Assembly (NCBI GenBank): GCA_031213475.1
Contig: JARUPZ010000003.1
Span: 14,998,869-15,062,868 of the forward strand
DNA length: 64,000 nt
Reading direction: 5' to 3'
Source of the DNA: Nereocystis luetkeana
Lineage: Eukaryota > Sar > Phaeophyceae > Laminariales > Laminariaceae
Under the pieces are notes generated by a model. That model made no database searches. It worked only from the letters and a program-made list of their open reading frames with translations, and had not been told where the DNA came from. This document shows positions 43,510 to 56,120 of the stretch, piece after piece. A program made the position numbers and the translations under genes. Numbering within the stretch: position 1 is the stretch's first letter; the number at the start of each line of letters is the position of its first letter.

Positions 43510-44350
43510 CAATGGTACAGCGAAGTTTCAATAAAAAGTTTGAATTTCAAAGATACCCGCCAAACATTTTCAGAGCACGCTTCCTATGGGCCACGTAAAA
43601 AATAAAAATGTTCCTAACTTTAGGAAAAGCCCAGAAAAAGCAAATCTGGGGCCGATGTTGGCCCAACATCGGCTTGAGAAAGACTCAGGCCGATCTTTGG
43701 TTCGAAGCGGCGAGATTCCGAGTCCTCGACAGACATCGATCAACAAAACCCACGATTGCGTCATGAATTCTAAACGGATTGCGCTCGTTAGGGGCTCCGA
43801 GCCACCCTAGGGTCAATGTCTTCACACCATGTCCGGTGTCACGTGGCGGGAGCTGACCAGGCGTATGATAAAAAAACATTTGGCCGCTGGTTTGCACAAA
43901 ACAAAAGACAAAAAATCTCCATCCGCCTCGAATGGCAAAGTATAGACTTTTTTTCAGGTTTGGGAGGATACCACCGTAGGACGCCGCCGGCAAGCTCTCG
44001 CCCCCTGGACCATGGGTCCACCTGATGTCTTCGAGGCCGTCATCTCTATTCGTTGGCCTTGCTAGATTCCGTGCGGGTTGGCCGTGGGCTGAGTCTCCGT
44101 CGAGATCGAGCGTCGATCGTCGCACGAGCTGGTTTCTATCACCGTGTTGACAATTTGCAACCAGAAAAAACAATTTGCGCCGCCTGCAGCCATTGGGAGA
44201 AAAAAAAAAAAAAAAAAAAACTTTCTTCTCTTTTTTTTCCCACAGTGGCGGTACGAGAAAATTTCCGGCTGTTTTTTAAAGCCATATGTTTGAAAAAGAA
44301 CTTTTGAACTTCGCCGTACCATTGGCATAGGTCTAACACTCCGAAGGGCT
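43510..44350. other. Unassigned DNA
   Basis: No gene recognised. A 21-nt polyA run at 44201-44221 followed by T-rich sequence gives Lys- or Phe-rich shadows. Confidence 0.45.
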
Positions 44351-44356
44351 TTTGTC

Positions 44357-44723
44357 TGTTCAATTAGCGCTGATATGCGATGGATGGATAAGCTCCCAAC
44401 AGCCGCACTAGGCTGTGAGCGAGGGACTGCAACACGCAGTGTGTAGAAGATAGTTTAAGATGTCATTATTATGTCGGCCCGGAAAGGGGTAGACGAATGC
44501 AGGGGGAAAGGTGGAGGTCATGTGAGTCAACTCTCCACAGCCCAGTAACAACCGCTCGTAGTCGAATACCTAAACCTCCTCGCATAGTGCCTACTCGTAC
44601 ATACCCGTGGGACTGCTCGTGAGTGATACCACAAGCCGATCCCTGTAACCTTACCTCCGTGACACAACGTATGTAACCGTAACGTATTGCTAGGCTGTTC
44701 GTTGAGACAAGCTATATCGAACA
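44357..44723 (-). mobile_element. Probable 3' LTR of the copia element
   Basis: On the minus strand it starts TGTTCGATATAGC directly after a purine tract CCAGGGAGGG (44724-44733) and ends GCTAATTGAACA, giving TGTTC...GAACA inverted ends over 367 bp. The flank TTGTC (44352-44356) would be the target duplication, but its partner is not in view. It lies 65 bp after the copia stop codon. The call is inferred from position and termini; no second copy is in the window. Confidence 0.5.
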
Positions 44724-44787
44724 CCCTCCCTGGCGCTGGATCAACTAACAAGCCTCGATAGCACAAACACCATCCACAAACAACAAA

Positions 44788-45737
44788 TTACTGTATCCCT
44801 AACAGAAAATCGCGGTGTTTCTCAAAACTCTCTTTGCCAATAGACTTCGAGGGAATATCCGCATGCTGGTCGTCCGTCCGGAGATACTTAACCGAGAAGT
44901 CTCCCGTCCCCACCAACTCGCGCAGAAAATGGTACCGTACATCGATGTGCTTCCTGTTGGATGAGCTTAATGGGTTTTTGGCCAAGTCTATCGCCCCTTT
45001 GTTGTCTTCAAACACTCCAATACTCGGCGACCTCAGACTGGGCATCAGAAAAACCAACACTCCTCTCACGTAAAGGGCTTCCTTCACCCCATCGGCCATG
45101 GCTACGTACTCCGCCTCGGTAGTTGACAGGGTGACGCACTTCTGCGTCACAGAAAACCACGACACAAGGGTACCCCTGCAACAGACAGCCACGCCAGAGA
45201 CCGAACACCTATCGTCGGCCTTGTGAGCGTAGTCCGCGTCCACGTACGTCTTCAAGTCATATTCCAACTGCACTTCCTCTAGTTTACTGTCCTTCCTGAA
45301 CGCCAGACCCAAGCGAGCCGTCGCGCTCAGGCACTCGAGTATCTTCCTAGCCGCCTTAGCATGTACCTCCTTAGGGTCGTGTGAAAACCTCGCAACCGCC
45401 CGTACTGCGTTGGCGATGTCCGGCCTCGTCTGATTCGTAATCCACATCATCAGACTCCCCACCATTTCGCGGTATCTCACGTCCACCGCAGGGTCCTCAC
45501 CACTCACGTGCCTGAGGTCCAATGACGGAGAAGCGGGGATGGGGCTGGTTTTCGTAATTCCAAAACGTTCGACAGCATTTCGAATAAACTGAGTCTGCAA
45601 AATCTCCAAGGTCCCCTTCTCTCTTGTACTCGCTACCCATCTACCACGTAACCTCGCCAAGATGTTTCGTAGGGAATCTCTTGTTGAGATCGGCCACTAC
45701 TGAATCCGTGATTTCCTCGGGGGCTGCGATCACTCGG
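44788..45737 (-). pseudogene. Ty1/copia RT end and RNase H, fused to LINE-A
   Basis: Minus strand. [20 protein letters not shown] (about 45655-45715) is the copia RT end. After a frameshift near 45655 comes KGTLEILQTQFIRNAVERFG, MVGSLMMWITNQTRPDIANA, LKTYVDADYAHKADDRCSVS, CVTLSTTEAEYVAMADGVKE and EDNKGAIDLAKNP: the classic copia RNase H with its DAD, TEAEY and EDN active-site blocks. Stop at 44788-44790. The 5' three quarters of the element (gag, integrase, RT palm) are missing on this strand and LINE-A sequence begins instead. Confidence 0.8.
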
Positions 45738-48512
45738 TCGTTCGTTTGCACACTTGGCCGGCGGCGGTGACGGTGAACGGCAAGTTCCCCCCATCTTTTG
45801 TTTGCAGACACATTATCTCCGTCTTGGCCTCCGAGACCGTCAGGCCGAAAGCGGCACATGCAGACACGATCACCGTCATTATTCCTCTCCAGGCCGTTGG
45901 GTGATCTCGATACTATGCCTGCATCGTCAGCATAGAGCATAGCCCACAGTGTCTGGGCCTCTTTATCATTCCCCTGTCCGTCGGCGTGCCCGACCCGTGC
46001 CTTCCCCCTCTTCTTTTTCTTCTTCTCCTGCTTTTGTTGGAGTTGCACCAAGCTGCCCGTGATGACTTTATCAGAAGCGAAACGTTTCTCCGCCACACGC
46101 AGCACCGCTGTAAAAAAAATGTTGAACAACAATGGTGCGAGCACGCACCCTTGCCGTAGGCCCTGTTTCACGTCGAACATATCTGAGCACTCGCCATCAT
46201 CCAGCCGCACGCATGCTCGCATGCCGTCGTGGGATTGGCGGATAACGGTGAGCATTCTAGGTGGCACCCCAAAGCGAGCCAAGACAGGCCACAGGAGGGT
46301 TCGTTCGACGGAGTCATAGGCTTTGGTGAGGTCGACAAAGCACATGAACAGCGGAGTGTCCTTCTTCCTTGCCAATTCCTGCAAGCGTCGCACCACGAAC
46401 ATCATGTCGACCGTCGATCGTTTGGGCCTAAAGCCACTCTGCTCCTCTGGCAGGATGCCTTCCCGTTCGCAGTAGTCGCTGAGTCGGCGCGTGATGACTT
46501 TGAGGAGTACTTTGCCGGCATGCGCGACAAGGGAAATGCCACGATAGTTACCACACTCCGTCCTGTATTTCTTCTTGTGCAGCACCTTAATCGTTGCATC
46601 CTTCCATTGCAGCGACGATAATCTCGTAGAAGCTTCCCAAGGTGTCCGAGTCTCCCTCGTCTGCCAGGACCTTCAGAAGTTCAGCTGGGAGACCATCAGG
46701 CCCAACCGCCTTGGGGTTCGCCATCGCCCTGATCGCGTCTTCCACCTCGTATCTAGACGGGACGTCGTCCAGCGGACTGCACGAGGGCCAGACCTTGAGC
46801 TCATCGACGATAGTCGGGTCGAGGGTCGATGACGTGGTGTTTAGCAGCTTGTGGAACCACCTTACCCATCGTTCCCGGATGAGGCCTATGTCTCGTCGTA
46901 TTCTACCTTCCTCGTCCGTGATGTACTGCGAATGGAAAGTCCTCTTTCCTTCCACATTCATCCCCTTAAGGTGCTTGTAGAACCCAAACTGATCGCCTTC
47001 TTGGATACGCCTTTCGAGTTGACGGACGTATTCCTCGAAGAACTTCTGCACTCCGTCCGTCCTCGCACGTTTGAGCTGTTTAGTGGCAATCTTCACAGCT
47101 TTTCGCAGATTTTTGTCTTCCGGGTTAGCACATAGTTGCGTCCTCGCATTTCCCTTCTCCTGCCATCGTGAGTGCACCTCTGCTTTTACCTCTTCGGGCG
47201 TACACCAGCCCAGCGGCCCTTGTTTTCGACTGGTATGAGGTGCTAGTTTAGCAGCAGTCGACAGCACGGTCTCCACTAGAGCAGTTGCCTTATCATCGAC
47301 AGTCCCAATTGTACCAGGCGGTGGGAGGGTAAGTTTGGTTATCTCCCTATTGAGGTCCTCTCGGAGACCGGGGTCTGCCATCAACCATTGTAGATCAATA
47401 GCTCGCTTTCTGCTGCCTGCTTTTACCCTCCGATCCGGCGCGAACCGACCCAAGAGGCGAATATTGCAGACCACGAGGTTGGGGTGAGATTCATGCCGAT
47501 TCTCTAATGGTTTCGGTACTGTCATGTTGCGGACAAGGCGGCGATCAACTTGACGACTAAGGATGTAGTCTAGCCTACACTGACCCTTCCTGGAGTTTGG
47601 AGATTGGAAAGTGTACGACACTCCGCGAGTAGGTGTGGCAAAGAACGTGTTGAGGAGCGCAAGCCTGTTGTCATCTGCGAGGAGGAGTAGTCGCTCTCCG
47701 TTGTTGTTCAATTCATCGGGCCCGTATTTATCCATCACGTTGCTGCCGGCACATCCGCTCTCTCGCTTGCCGGTGCGAGCATTTGCATCCAAGAGCACAA
47801 GTAGGTGATCCCCACCTGGGACCCCCGAGACGACTTTGTTCAGTTCGTTCCAGAAGTGATCTTTCTCGCGAACGGGTGCATCCAGTATCGGCGCATAGCC
47901 GACAACAAAAGAAACAGCATTTGATTTGCCCTCAAGTTGAATGCGAACTTTCATCAGTCTGGCACTAACGCACTCCACCTCGAGACCATCCTTGCCCACA
48001 CCTGCCACAATAGACTCCCTGACAGCTAGTCCTACACCATGGGTGCCCTTCCTCTCGTCTTTGCTGCCGTCTGCTCCAGAGCAAAACATCGTGTATCCAG
48101 CTGCTGTGAACGTGCTATGCCCGTCTCGCCTAGTCTCTTGGAGACCTACGGCATCGCATCCTAGTTCCTGGCATACCTTCATGATGACCTCGCTGTGGCC
48201 GATGCCATTTTTGCCGTTGGAGGCGAGTGTGCGAACATTGAACGTACCCACGACGGGTTCCCCAGCTCTGTATCTAGCCCTAGCATCTGAGCGTAACCTT
48301 CGAGCTTCTCTGCGACCTTTCCGACCTTGCCTCCTCTTCTTCCGTGCTGCGTGTTTCTTCTCCTCTACCCTCCGCTTTTCCCAGGCGGTGGGTTTCTTCC
48401 GTTCCGTGTTTTTTCGCCCGGCCCGGTTCGTGCCGAGGTTCCGACGTGCTGGAGGCAGCAATCCCAACGCGCCTCGACGCCCATCATCTCCTAGATGACG
48501 TTTATATAGCAT
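45737..48512 (-). mobile_element. LINE-A: nearly complete APE + RT non-LTR retrotransposon, 3' truncated
   Basis: ORF 46587-48512 (641 codons): a basic leader (residues 1-80), then an APE-type endonuclease from residue ~89 (VVGTFNVRTLA, LQETRRDG with Glu126, LLVLLDANARTG, CRLDYILSRQ), a linker and the first RT motifs ([19 protein letters not shown]). A single frameshift near 46600 leads into [64 protein letters not shown] and [13 protein letters not shown] (the YADD catalytic box). A second frameshift follows at about 45900, and LINE similarity ends near 45737 at the copia joint. The layout resembles RTE-like LINEs; the clade is inferred. The LINE 3' end is lost. Confidence 0.82.
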
Positions 48513-50155
48513 GCTGTGTGCCCGACATTTTTTAACATGTGTGACCTACAGCAGAAATTTGTTTTCGTGATGCCGCAGTTTTCTACGAATGCTGATCTCA
48601 TGCGTGGCATGGGTGCTGCTGTTTCCTACGAATGCTTATCTCATGCGTGTCATGCGTGCTGCTGTTTTCTACGACTGCTGTTCCGACTGCTGTTCTCATC
48701 GTCGTCTTCTCAGAGTGGTGCGTGGTGTTCTCAGAGGGATGTATTTCCCGTCTATTTTACATAGGTAATACACTTTTTTTCTGTTCATTTAGTACATACA
48801 TAGAAATATGTACATATTATATAGAACTACATACTTAGATCACAACCCCTGAGCTTGCTCGGTTGGTGCATCCCTGACCTCTCAGAGCTCCCACTTCCAA
48901 ACCGCCTCCTTTCATTACTTGCCGGACCTTTCCAGCAGTTCTTTATTTTCTCGGTCCTTCCTTCCTTTTTTCTTCTTTCGTTTCGTGTGCGTGCGTGCGT
49001 GCGTGCGTGTTCTCCGAGCACAGCATCGCGGGAGGACCCGGCACCGTCGCGGGTGTCAGCGGGTGCTGGCGGGTAGAGGGGGGGTTGTAAGGAGCGCGGT
49101 CGGCACTTTCGTGCCTCGGCGTCGCGTGTGCGTCGAGACACGAGGGATGCATGAACGGGCTTTGTCTGGCTTCGATTTATGATTTTTGATAGAGTATGTA
49201 CGAGTTATGAAGGTCGTTCGGGAGGGCAAGATAATATTCACGCGGTGCTTATTTTTGCGACCACGCTGAAGTTGAAAGGGGGAGGTGTGCAGTTTGAACA
49301 CCAACGTTATCGAGCTGGCGAACGACGGCCACGGTGAGCACCGGGCTTCACGCGAGGCGGGCGACGGGGCTGATTGTGGCAGAGAGTGATAAAAGCTTTA
49401 CCCGGACCGAATCGGTAGGGAGGTGGTCGCGAGAGGGGCGGGCGGCGTACGAGCCTGAGAGAGAAGCTCTTCTGTGCGATTTTTTCTTTTCTTCTTTTCG
49501 ACCGGGTGTAAGGTGTTCCAATCAGGCAGAAAAATATTACACGAGAGGGGACGGGGATTTTTTCCCTTTCCGAGTTTTCGGTTTCATTTTCATTGTTTTT
49601 GCTGCTGTGCCGTGCTGTGCTTTCGCTTTCTTCGTGCCATACAGTACAGACATAGAGTATATCGAAAGAAGAAAATAAGTACAGACAGTAGTAGCCTACC
49701 TGGGGTATGTACGTACGTACGGCATCCGCGACGCGAAGCGTATATATGTGGCATCCAAGCTAACTTCGGAGCTGTTTTTTCCTGAAGCATGGCGGCAGGA
49801 CTCTTGGCATTATCGAGCCGCCGGTTTGCAATTACGACCCTTGAAAAAACTAAACTCAATCGTGGACCTCTGTTCGCTTCGCATGATTTGATGTACTTTT
49901 TTCCTTCCTGAGCGAAGCGCCTTGTACAACATAGTATATATGAACGTTTTTTAGGCCGGGCACATCGAAGTTGAGTTTGTGATAAAACAAACATGTGCTC
50001 GCTAGATCTACGGCTCATTTAGACAAGTTTCGAGTCGAGTTCCGGCCCCAGCTCGGGGGTCCTTTCAGCATTCGAGCGTTCTTTAACGTGTGTGACCTAC
50101 AGCAGTTATTCGAATGTTTTTAGGTGTTTGCCTCCCGACAATATATAATAGCCGC
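48505..50155. repeat. Repeat G, split by the third LTR-like copy
   Basis: 48505-48825 and 49927-50155 together match the unbroken 59578-60200: GCATGCTGTGTGCCCGACA, GTGTGACCTACAGCAG, TTTTCTACGAATGC blocks and TCATCGTCGTCTTCTCAGA on one side, GGCCGGGCACATCGAAGTTG and a second GTGTGACCTACAGCAG on the other. Class unknown. The first GTGTGACCTACAGCAG block lies close to the 5' end of LINE-A. Confidence 0.65.
48826..49926. mobile_element. 1.1-kb LTR-like repeat, solo copy
   Basis: Full-length sister of 24692-25784 and 25785-26875, inserted as a single unit into repeat G. The right joint falls exactly before TACAACATA, which is also present at the uninterrupted site (about 59955). This is what a solo LTR would look like, but TG...CA ends are missing. 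Confidence 0.65.
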
Positions 50156-50249
50156 GTAGATGCCATTCCAATCTATAACCCGAAAACCCTTCCACAAATC
50201 AGCAGTATCCCTCGTACGCTACTCTGTGGATGTGTCTTCCACTCTTCTA

Positions 50250-50480
50250 GTTGTTGTTGTTGTTGTTGTTGTTGTTGCTCTCTCACATGAACTCATGGCC
50301 ACAATACATGCGGTACATACCTCGGGAAAAATAAACAAAGAATAGTGAACATGATAACTGAAGCACATCTAGACCTCAGCCAAAAAAAACACAAAGAAAG
50401 GTCCGCGCAAGTACGTACTGGTATCAAATACATGCGGTACGCTGTACAAGTTGCCACAGAAACCGAGAAGACCACACACA
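50250..50480 (-). mobile_element. LINE-C 3' fragment with (CAA)n tail
   Basis: (GTT)n at 50250-50276, then CTCACATGAACTCATGGCCACAATAC. 50348-50478 matches 5028-5146 (GATAACTGAAGCACATCTA, ATGCGGTACGCTGTACAAG, CACAGAAACCGAGAAGACCACA). Confidence 0.55.
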
Positions 50481-50489
50481 ATGTTTAGA

Positions 50490-51740
50490 CCATGACTTTT
50501 GTGGTTTCGTTGTTCCATTCTAGGTGGATACCTTTATTGCAACCGCAGTTCGAACATTTTTTTACAGTGTAGCAGTAGTAGTAAAACTTCCCTGCTTGGC
50601 ATATTTGTTTGTATATCGATATATTGTCTATAGTATATCAGGGGAGTACAGTCATCATTACTGCTTATGATACTATAAATACACAACCACCGGGAAGGAT
50701 TAAGTAGAACATTGAAAATAAATCCTGTGATGCCAATCATTATATTTTGCCTTTAAATTTATTACGAGCCCTCCTACGGTCCGCCTTTTCGACGGCAAAC
50801 ACACACGAAATGCCACTATTAATTTAATTGCGACCGAATAAATAAAAAAATGAATGAGTCCCCCCCCCCCCCACAAACCGAGTCCTCTCTTTGTCGCTGC
50901 GTTGTCTCTCACATTCGTTCTGGCGGTGAAGGGGTTGCTTTGATCGATGCTCAACAATAGTATTACCGTATTAGAGTGACTGAGCCGACTGCGTTGTAAC
51001 CTGCCCGACTACGGCCGCTCCTTATTTTTATTGTTGGCGTTATTAGTGCTCGAGAGCGGAACGTATGTGGGTTGCGTTTAAAAGACAAGGGAGTATCAAA
51101 CTTTCGCGGGGGTTTCTTTCGCTTTATTGCCGCAGAGCATGTATTCTTTCTCCATTATTCGCATTTTCTTACGGGAGAGTTATGAGTGATCAATGTTGAA
51201 GATCATGATGCACACTGTCGGATGGCAAGAGGAATTGAAAACAAAATCTACGTTCTGTGGGCTGTACGGTAGGAGGAGTATATATCATACTTTTACCATG
51301 AACCTGTACAGTATAACGTACGTCTCCTTTGCCTACCTGCTTCGGCCTGCCCCGCCCTTGGGGTGGGCCGAGGAAGTCCGCCAGGACCTGCAGCGGTCTA
51401 GCGACAGTCACACGAACATCGAGCTTCGGAGTAGGTAGGTAGGGAACCTTGCGCGGTCCGGCTGGTGGCCTGCTCGCTTTAAGGACCGCGTGGGGTGGTG
51501 GTGATGTTTTTTCTTCCTAACCCCGACGCCGAGGAGTTCATCCCTCAGGCGGGACGGGTACATCACCACAGCAGAGAGCGCTACGTGGGCAGCCGGTGGA
51601 GTGGAGAGGCTGGGCACAGCGTGGGTATGCATGCACGACAGGAAGGATGGGATTGCCGGCGTGGGTTGGGACGGCTGCCCCCAGCCAACGGAAACCAAGG
51701 CGCGTACCGGGCTACATAACGGAGAGCCACTTTCACTATA
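50490..51740. other. Unassigned DNA before LINE-B
   Basis: 51030-51190 contains a diverged unit of the repeat found at 54690-55400 (ATTGCCGCAGAGCATGTATTCTTTCTCC). A poly-C run lies at 50861-50872. No gene is recognised. The part next to 51750 may be the LINE 5' UTR. Confidence 0.4.
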
Positions 51741-51749
51741 GATAGAGTA

Positions 51750-54290
51750 GATAAATAAACAAAAGAAGAAAAAAAGGAGGCGGGGACGAGCCTCACGTCG
51801 GCTGGCAAAGAAAGCAGCACGCGAGGCTCGTAAGAGACAGAAGGAGGCACTTGTGGCGGTAGCGACCTACAATGTGCGCACCCTGGCTGTAAAGGGGAAG
51901 AACGGGTACGGACATGACGAGCGTGTACTGGCGAAGGGACGGCAACTCGGCTGTGACTTCGTTGGCCCGCGGGAAACTCGGAGGTCCGGCAGCACGACGT
52001 TCCGTGCGGCAGGGTATCGTGTTTTCTGTTCAGGACAGGAAACAACAGCCACCAGGCAAGGGCTGTACGGAGTAGGCCTAGCTGTCAAGGAATCGTTGTG
52101 CAGTAAGTCTGTGTATACTCATCAGTTCGTTGACGAGCGGCTAATGTCTATGCGCTTTGAGCTGGCTGGCAAATGCGAGGCAGTCAATTTCGTCGTTGCG
52201 TATGCTCCAACTGATTGTACCAAGGACGCCGAACTGGAGCGTATTTTCTGGCAGAAGCTGAGTACTTGGTGGAAAAAATCCCGACGAAAGAGTGTCTGTT
52301 TGTACTGATGGATGCCAACGCGCGAACTGGACAGAGGAAGGAAGGGTGCGGTGATGATGAAAGCAGAGTGCTGGGAGCGTATGGACGTGATGTTCGTAAC
52401 GATAATGGCAGACGGCTCCTGTCGTTCGCCACCAATTGCAAGTTAGCTCTCACCAACACGTTTTTCGGCACGCGCAAGGGTGGGATATCGCATACTCACA
52501 ACGGCACCGGCCCGAATGACCGTAAGCGGATCGACTACATCCTAACCCGTCAAGTCCATCGACCTAGAGTACAAGATGCGAAAGTCGTCCCACAGCCTCC
52601 TGCCCCAGCTAAGGCTGACTTAGACCACAACATCTTGTATATCAAAGTCCGACTCGGTGGTCATTTTGCGCCCAACAGACAAATGCGTAGACCGACAAAA
52701 CGCCGAGAGTTCGACAGGCAGCTTTTTATGTCCGATGGAAAGTGTCGTGAACGAGTAGTCTCCAGGGTCATCTCCTCTCTCAACCAGCCTATCCAGCCCC
52801 GTAATACGTCTGGTATGGTTGAGATTTTCACTACGGCTGTTATTGATGCGGTCGAAAAAGAGGTACCACCCCCTGCACGTCGCCACCGCAGACATGGATG
52901 GTGTGAGTCTGCCGAAACCTTGGCCGCATTCATACCAGCATGGACAGCGAGGGAGGATGCACGACAATTTTTGCGTGCCCACCCCCGGGACAGAACCGCG
53001 TGGAAGACCCTAAGGTCTGCGTGTGCGAACCTGCACAAGGTGATTGCCGCAGGACTGCATTCGTACTTCGAAGCGTACCTTGCCGAAACAGAACGACTCC
53101 TAGCGAACAACGACCAAAGATGCTTTTACAAGCACCTTAAGAGTACGGTAGGATTGGAAGGGACTAAAGCGAGGAGCGAACAGTTCATTAGGGACGAGGA
53201 TGGCACGATATTACGGGATAAGGTGCGAATTCGTGAACGATGGGCGGGGTTTTATCACAAACTCTTGAACACGAAGTCGCTGAAACTCGATCCCACGATC
53301 ATCGACCTCTTGCCACCGCGACCGCCTAAACTGTCGCTTGAAGATGAACCATCCATAGACGAGATGGCAGAAGAAGCACTTAAGGGGATGTCGAATTGGA
53401 AAGCTGTCGGGCCAGATGGTCTCCCGGTCGAACTCCTGAAAATCGACCACCCGGCATTCGCCCAGCGCTTTCACAACATCCTTGTCAATGTTTGGTTAAC
53501 AGGAGAAGTCCCTCAGCAATGGAAAGATGCGATCATCAAGTCCTTCACAAAAAGAAGATCGAACTGACTGCAACAACTATAGAGGGGTTTCGCTTGTTGC
53601 CCACGCAGGCAAAGTGTTGTTGAAAATCGTCGCGTCCCGCCTCAGCAACTACTGCGAGACCGAGGAACTACTCCCCGAGGAACAGTGCGGCTTCCGCCCC
53701 GCACGATCAACGATTGATATGTTGTTTGTCGTGCGCCGGCTGCAAGAGCTCGGACGACAGAGGAAAATCCCCTTATACGTGTGCTTCATCGATCGTCTGC
53801 AGAAAGCGTACGACTCTGTCGACCGAGAGCTGTTATGGAAGGTACTCACACGTTTTGGCGTACCAACCAAGATGCTGACAATTATCCGTAATTTCCACGA
53901 TGGCATGCGGGCTCGCGTGCGTACTGATGACGGCGAGCTCTCGGAATGGTTTGATGTCACGCAGGGGCTGCGGCAAGGCTGTGTACTATCACCGTTGCTG
54001 TTCAACGTGCTCTTCGCTGCTGCGTTACACGTCGTACTAGTACGCTTCAGCCAACACGAAGCCATTGTAAGGGATTTGGTCCAACTCAGTGAAGCTGGAG
54101 TAGTTCGAACAGGGAAGGAGGAGCCATTGGCGTGCGTGCGAAGGTCTGTATGGGGCATGTTGTACGCCGATGATGCAGGAATTACCTCGAAGTCGGCTGA
54201 AGGGCTCGCAAAAATGATGACAGTCATCGTGACTGTCTTCGAAGCAGCAGGCCTCACGGTGTCGGAAAAGAAGACTGAGACAAATATTTA
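51750..54290 (+). mobile_element. LINE-B: APE + RT non-LTR retrotransposon, frameshifted, 3' truncated
   Basis: Plus strand. A basic leader (RRRGRASRRLAKKAAREARK, 51770-51840) leads into the APE endonuclease: VAVATYNVRTLA, PRETRRSG, then after a frameshift near 52258 LFVLMDANARTG and KRIDYILTRQ. The linker carries RCFYKHLKSTVG and WKAVGPDGLPVELLK. After a second frameshift near 53565 the RT follows: [70 protein letters not shown] and [14 protein letters not shown]. One codon is inserted in [12 protein letters not shown] compared with the copy at 58084. LINE similarity stops at about 54285 in VSEKKTET, so the last third and the 3' UTR are lost. It is the same family as 56752-59345. Not functional as it stands. 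Confidence 0.82.
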
Positions 54291-54689
54291 GTTCGATACT
54301 AATGTGTATCGGACGTTCCATCGCGTTTTATTGTGGGGGGGTAGATCAACCCCTGAAAGTACTCTCTGCAGTATTCCAGTCTTCTTGGGGGCAAACCTTT
54401 TTGCTCCCTCGCGAGGCGTTGCGTGCATCTCACTGCTGCTGTAGATCCGCCGTCGGTCATAGAGTAAGCACTCCCCCCCCCCTCATTTTATTGTCAAGTA
54501 CGTATTTAAAAGGAACTCTGCCGTGTGTGTCATCATCGCTATTATCACTATAATATTACTATTAATGAACAACTACCGAGTACGTACCAGGCACTATGCA
54601 GAATTGAATACTTCTTCTGAGAAGTAGTGAGAGTTGTTGAAATTTCTGTACGTATCAAGTAAAAAACCTGGCCGACCACGCCCGCTTAT

Positions 54690-55400
54690 TTTTTCTGGAG
54701 CTTTTGTTGTCGGTGTTTTCTTTCTGACGAAAGACTGACTTTGTTTTGAACGAGGGCTTCTCCTCCGGTGTTATTGCTGAAGCGCGCTGTGGGTTGGATT
54801 TTAGGGGGCAATGGAAAACCATAGTTTTTTTCTGTTGACTTTCACTTTAATATAGCCGCAGTGCGTATATACTTTCTCCATTTCCTGTCGTGTATTGTAC
54901 GGGGCGAGAAAATGTCATGTCTCCCCCACAAAACAGTATACCTGGTAATATTGTACATCTTAATGGCTTCGGCCTCCGTCCATGAATGATTGTTATTGTG
55001 TTTGTCGAGGTTGATCGGGGGTTTCTATCTTTTGTCGCTATTATTGCTCAAAAGCGCTCTGCGTGTTGGGTTTAGGGGGCACTTGATTGCCGCAGAGAGT
55101 AGATTGGTCTGCGTGACTTACCTGTAGTGGGTTGTACGGGACGGGCAAATATCATACCATCCCCTCGATTGATTTTGTTTGTCGATGTTGATCAAGGGTT
55201 TCTCTTTGTTGTCGATATTGCCGAAGAGCGTTGTGGGTTGGGATTTAGGGGATACTGAAAAGTAAAAAAAAAAATGTTTTTGCTTTTTCTGCCGCAGAAC
55301 GTAGATCAGTCTACTTTCTCTGCCGCGGGTTGTATGGGACAAGATGATCACATGCCCTCCCCCCAAACGGTGTATTCCACCTCCTCGGCTTTGGCTTTCT
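54690..55400. repeat. Three diverged ~220-260-bp tandem units
   Basis: Each unit runs: TTGTCG(G/C), TTTCT, GTTATTGCTGAAG(C/A)GC, GTGGGTTGGATTTAGGGG, then TGCCGCAGA(A/G)(C/A)GTA and TGTACGGGACG/AGA(A/T)AAT. They start near 54700, 54995 and 55175. A fourth relative lies at 51030-51190. Confidence 0.5.
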
Positions 55401-55814
55401 GGGATCCGTCCCATCGGAACGTAGACAGAACGTCGGATAGTGGAGATTAATTCTCCATTAATTACCTTTCGTCGTGAGCTGTACGGCACAACAAGATACA
55501 TTATTATACTTTTTCCCTCGGACGGTATATATATGATGCAGTATCATGGCATATTTCGATTGCCGTTGTTCATTCGTATGAGGCGAGGATTCTCAGTTGC
55601 CGATGGTGCTTCTTACGGGTCGCTTTGTACACATTGGTGGAGATATTTTCGGCATGGTCCGAAGGTGGTGTGCGGCAGAGTCTAGGGAAGAAAACCATGT
55701 TGTTTGATGATTTTGTCATCGAGTACGGGAACATCCAATGCGTCAGGGACCAATCATATTCCAACCAGGACAGGTTTTTCGAAGAATTCGTAGCATTTCA
55801 GCCTCAACGGGCCC

Positions 55815-56120
55815 TTGGCATCGTAAACTGCCGTTTGGGGATCTTAGCTTCGTCGTTTTGCGTGGCAATGGCTTCGTCCGCGGCCCTTTCGTCGACACTT
55901 ACTTGGCATCGTAAACTGCCGTTTGCATTTATTTGTTCGTTGCGTGCGGGCCTTAGCTTCGTCGTTGCGTGCGGGCCTTTTTAGCTTCGTCGGCCGCCTT
56001 TCGCTGGGGCTTAGCTTTGACCCTTCCTTGGCATCGTAAACTACCGTTTGCAGTCATTGCGTGCGGGCCTTTGCTTCGTCGTTGCGTGCGGGCATTGGCT
56101 TCGTCGCGGCCTGAATAGGC
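55815..56120. repeat. Short tandem repeats GGCATCGTAAACTGCCGTTTG and GCTTCGTCGTTGCGTGCGGG
   Basis: The first word occurs three times (about 55817, 55907 and 56031). The second occurs about five times between 55940 and 56105. At 56165-56330 a different pair recurs (CCAGTGATCCCGGCTC / CAAGTGATCCCGGCTC). Confidence 0.7.

Noticed and set aside
41642..45737. The copia integrase at 41642-43125 and the copia RNase H at 44788-45737 as one element
   Set aside because: They lie on opposite strands and lack a shared boundary; treated as two fragments.
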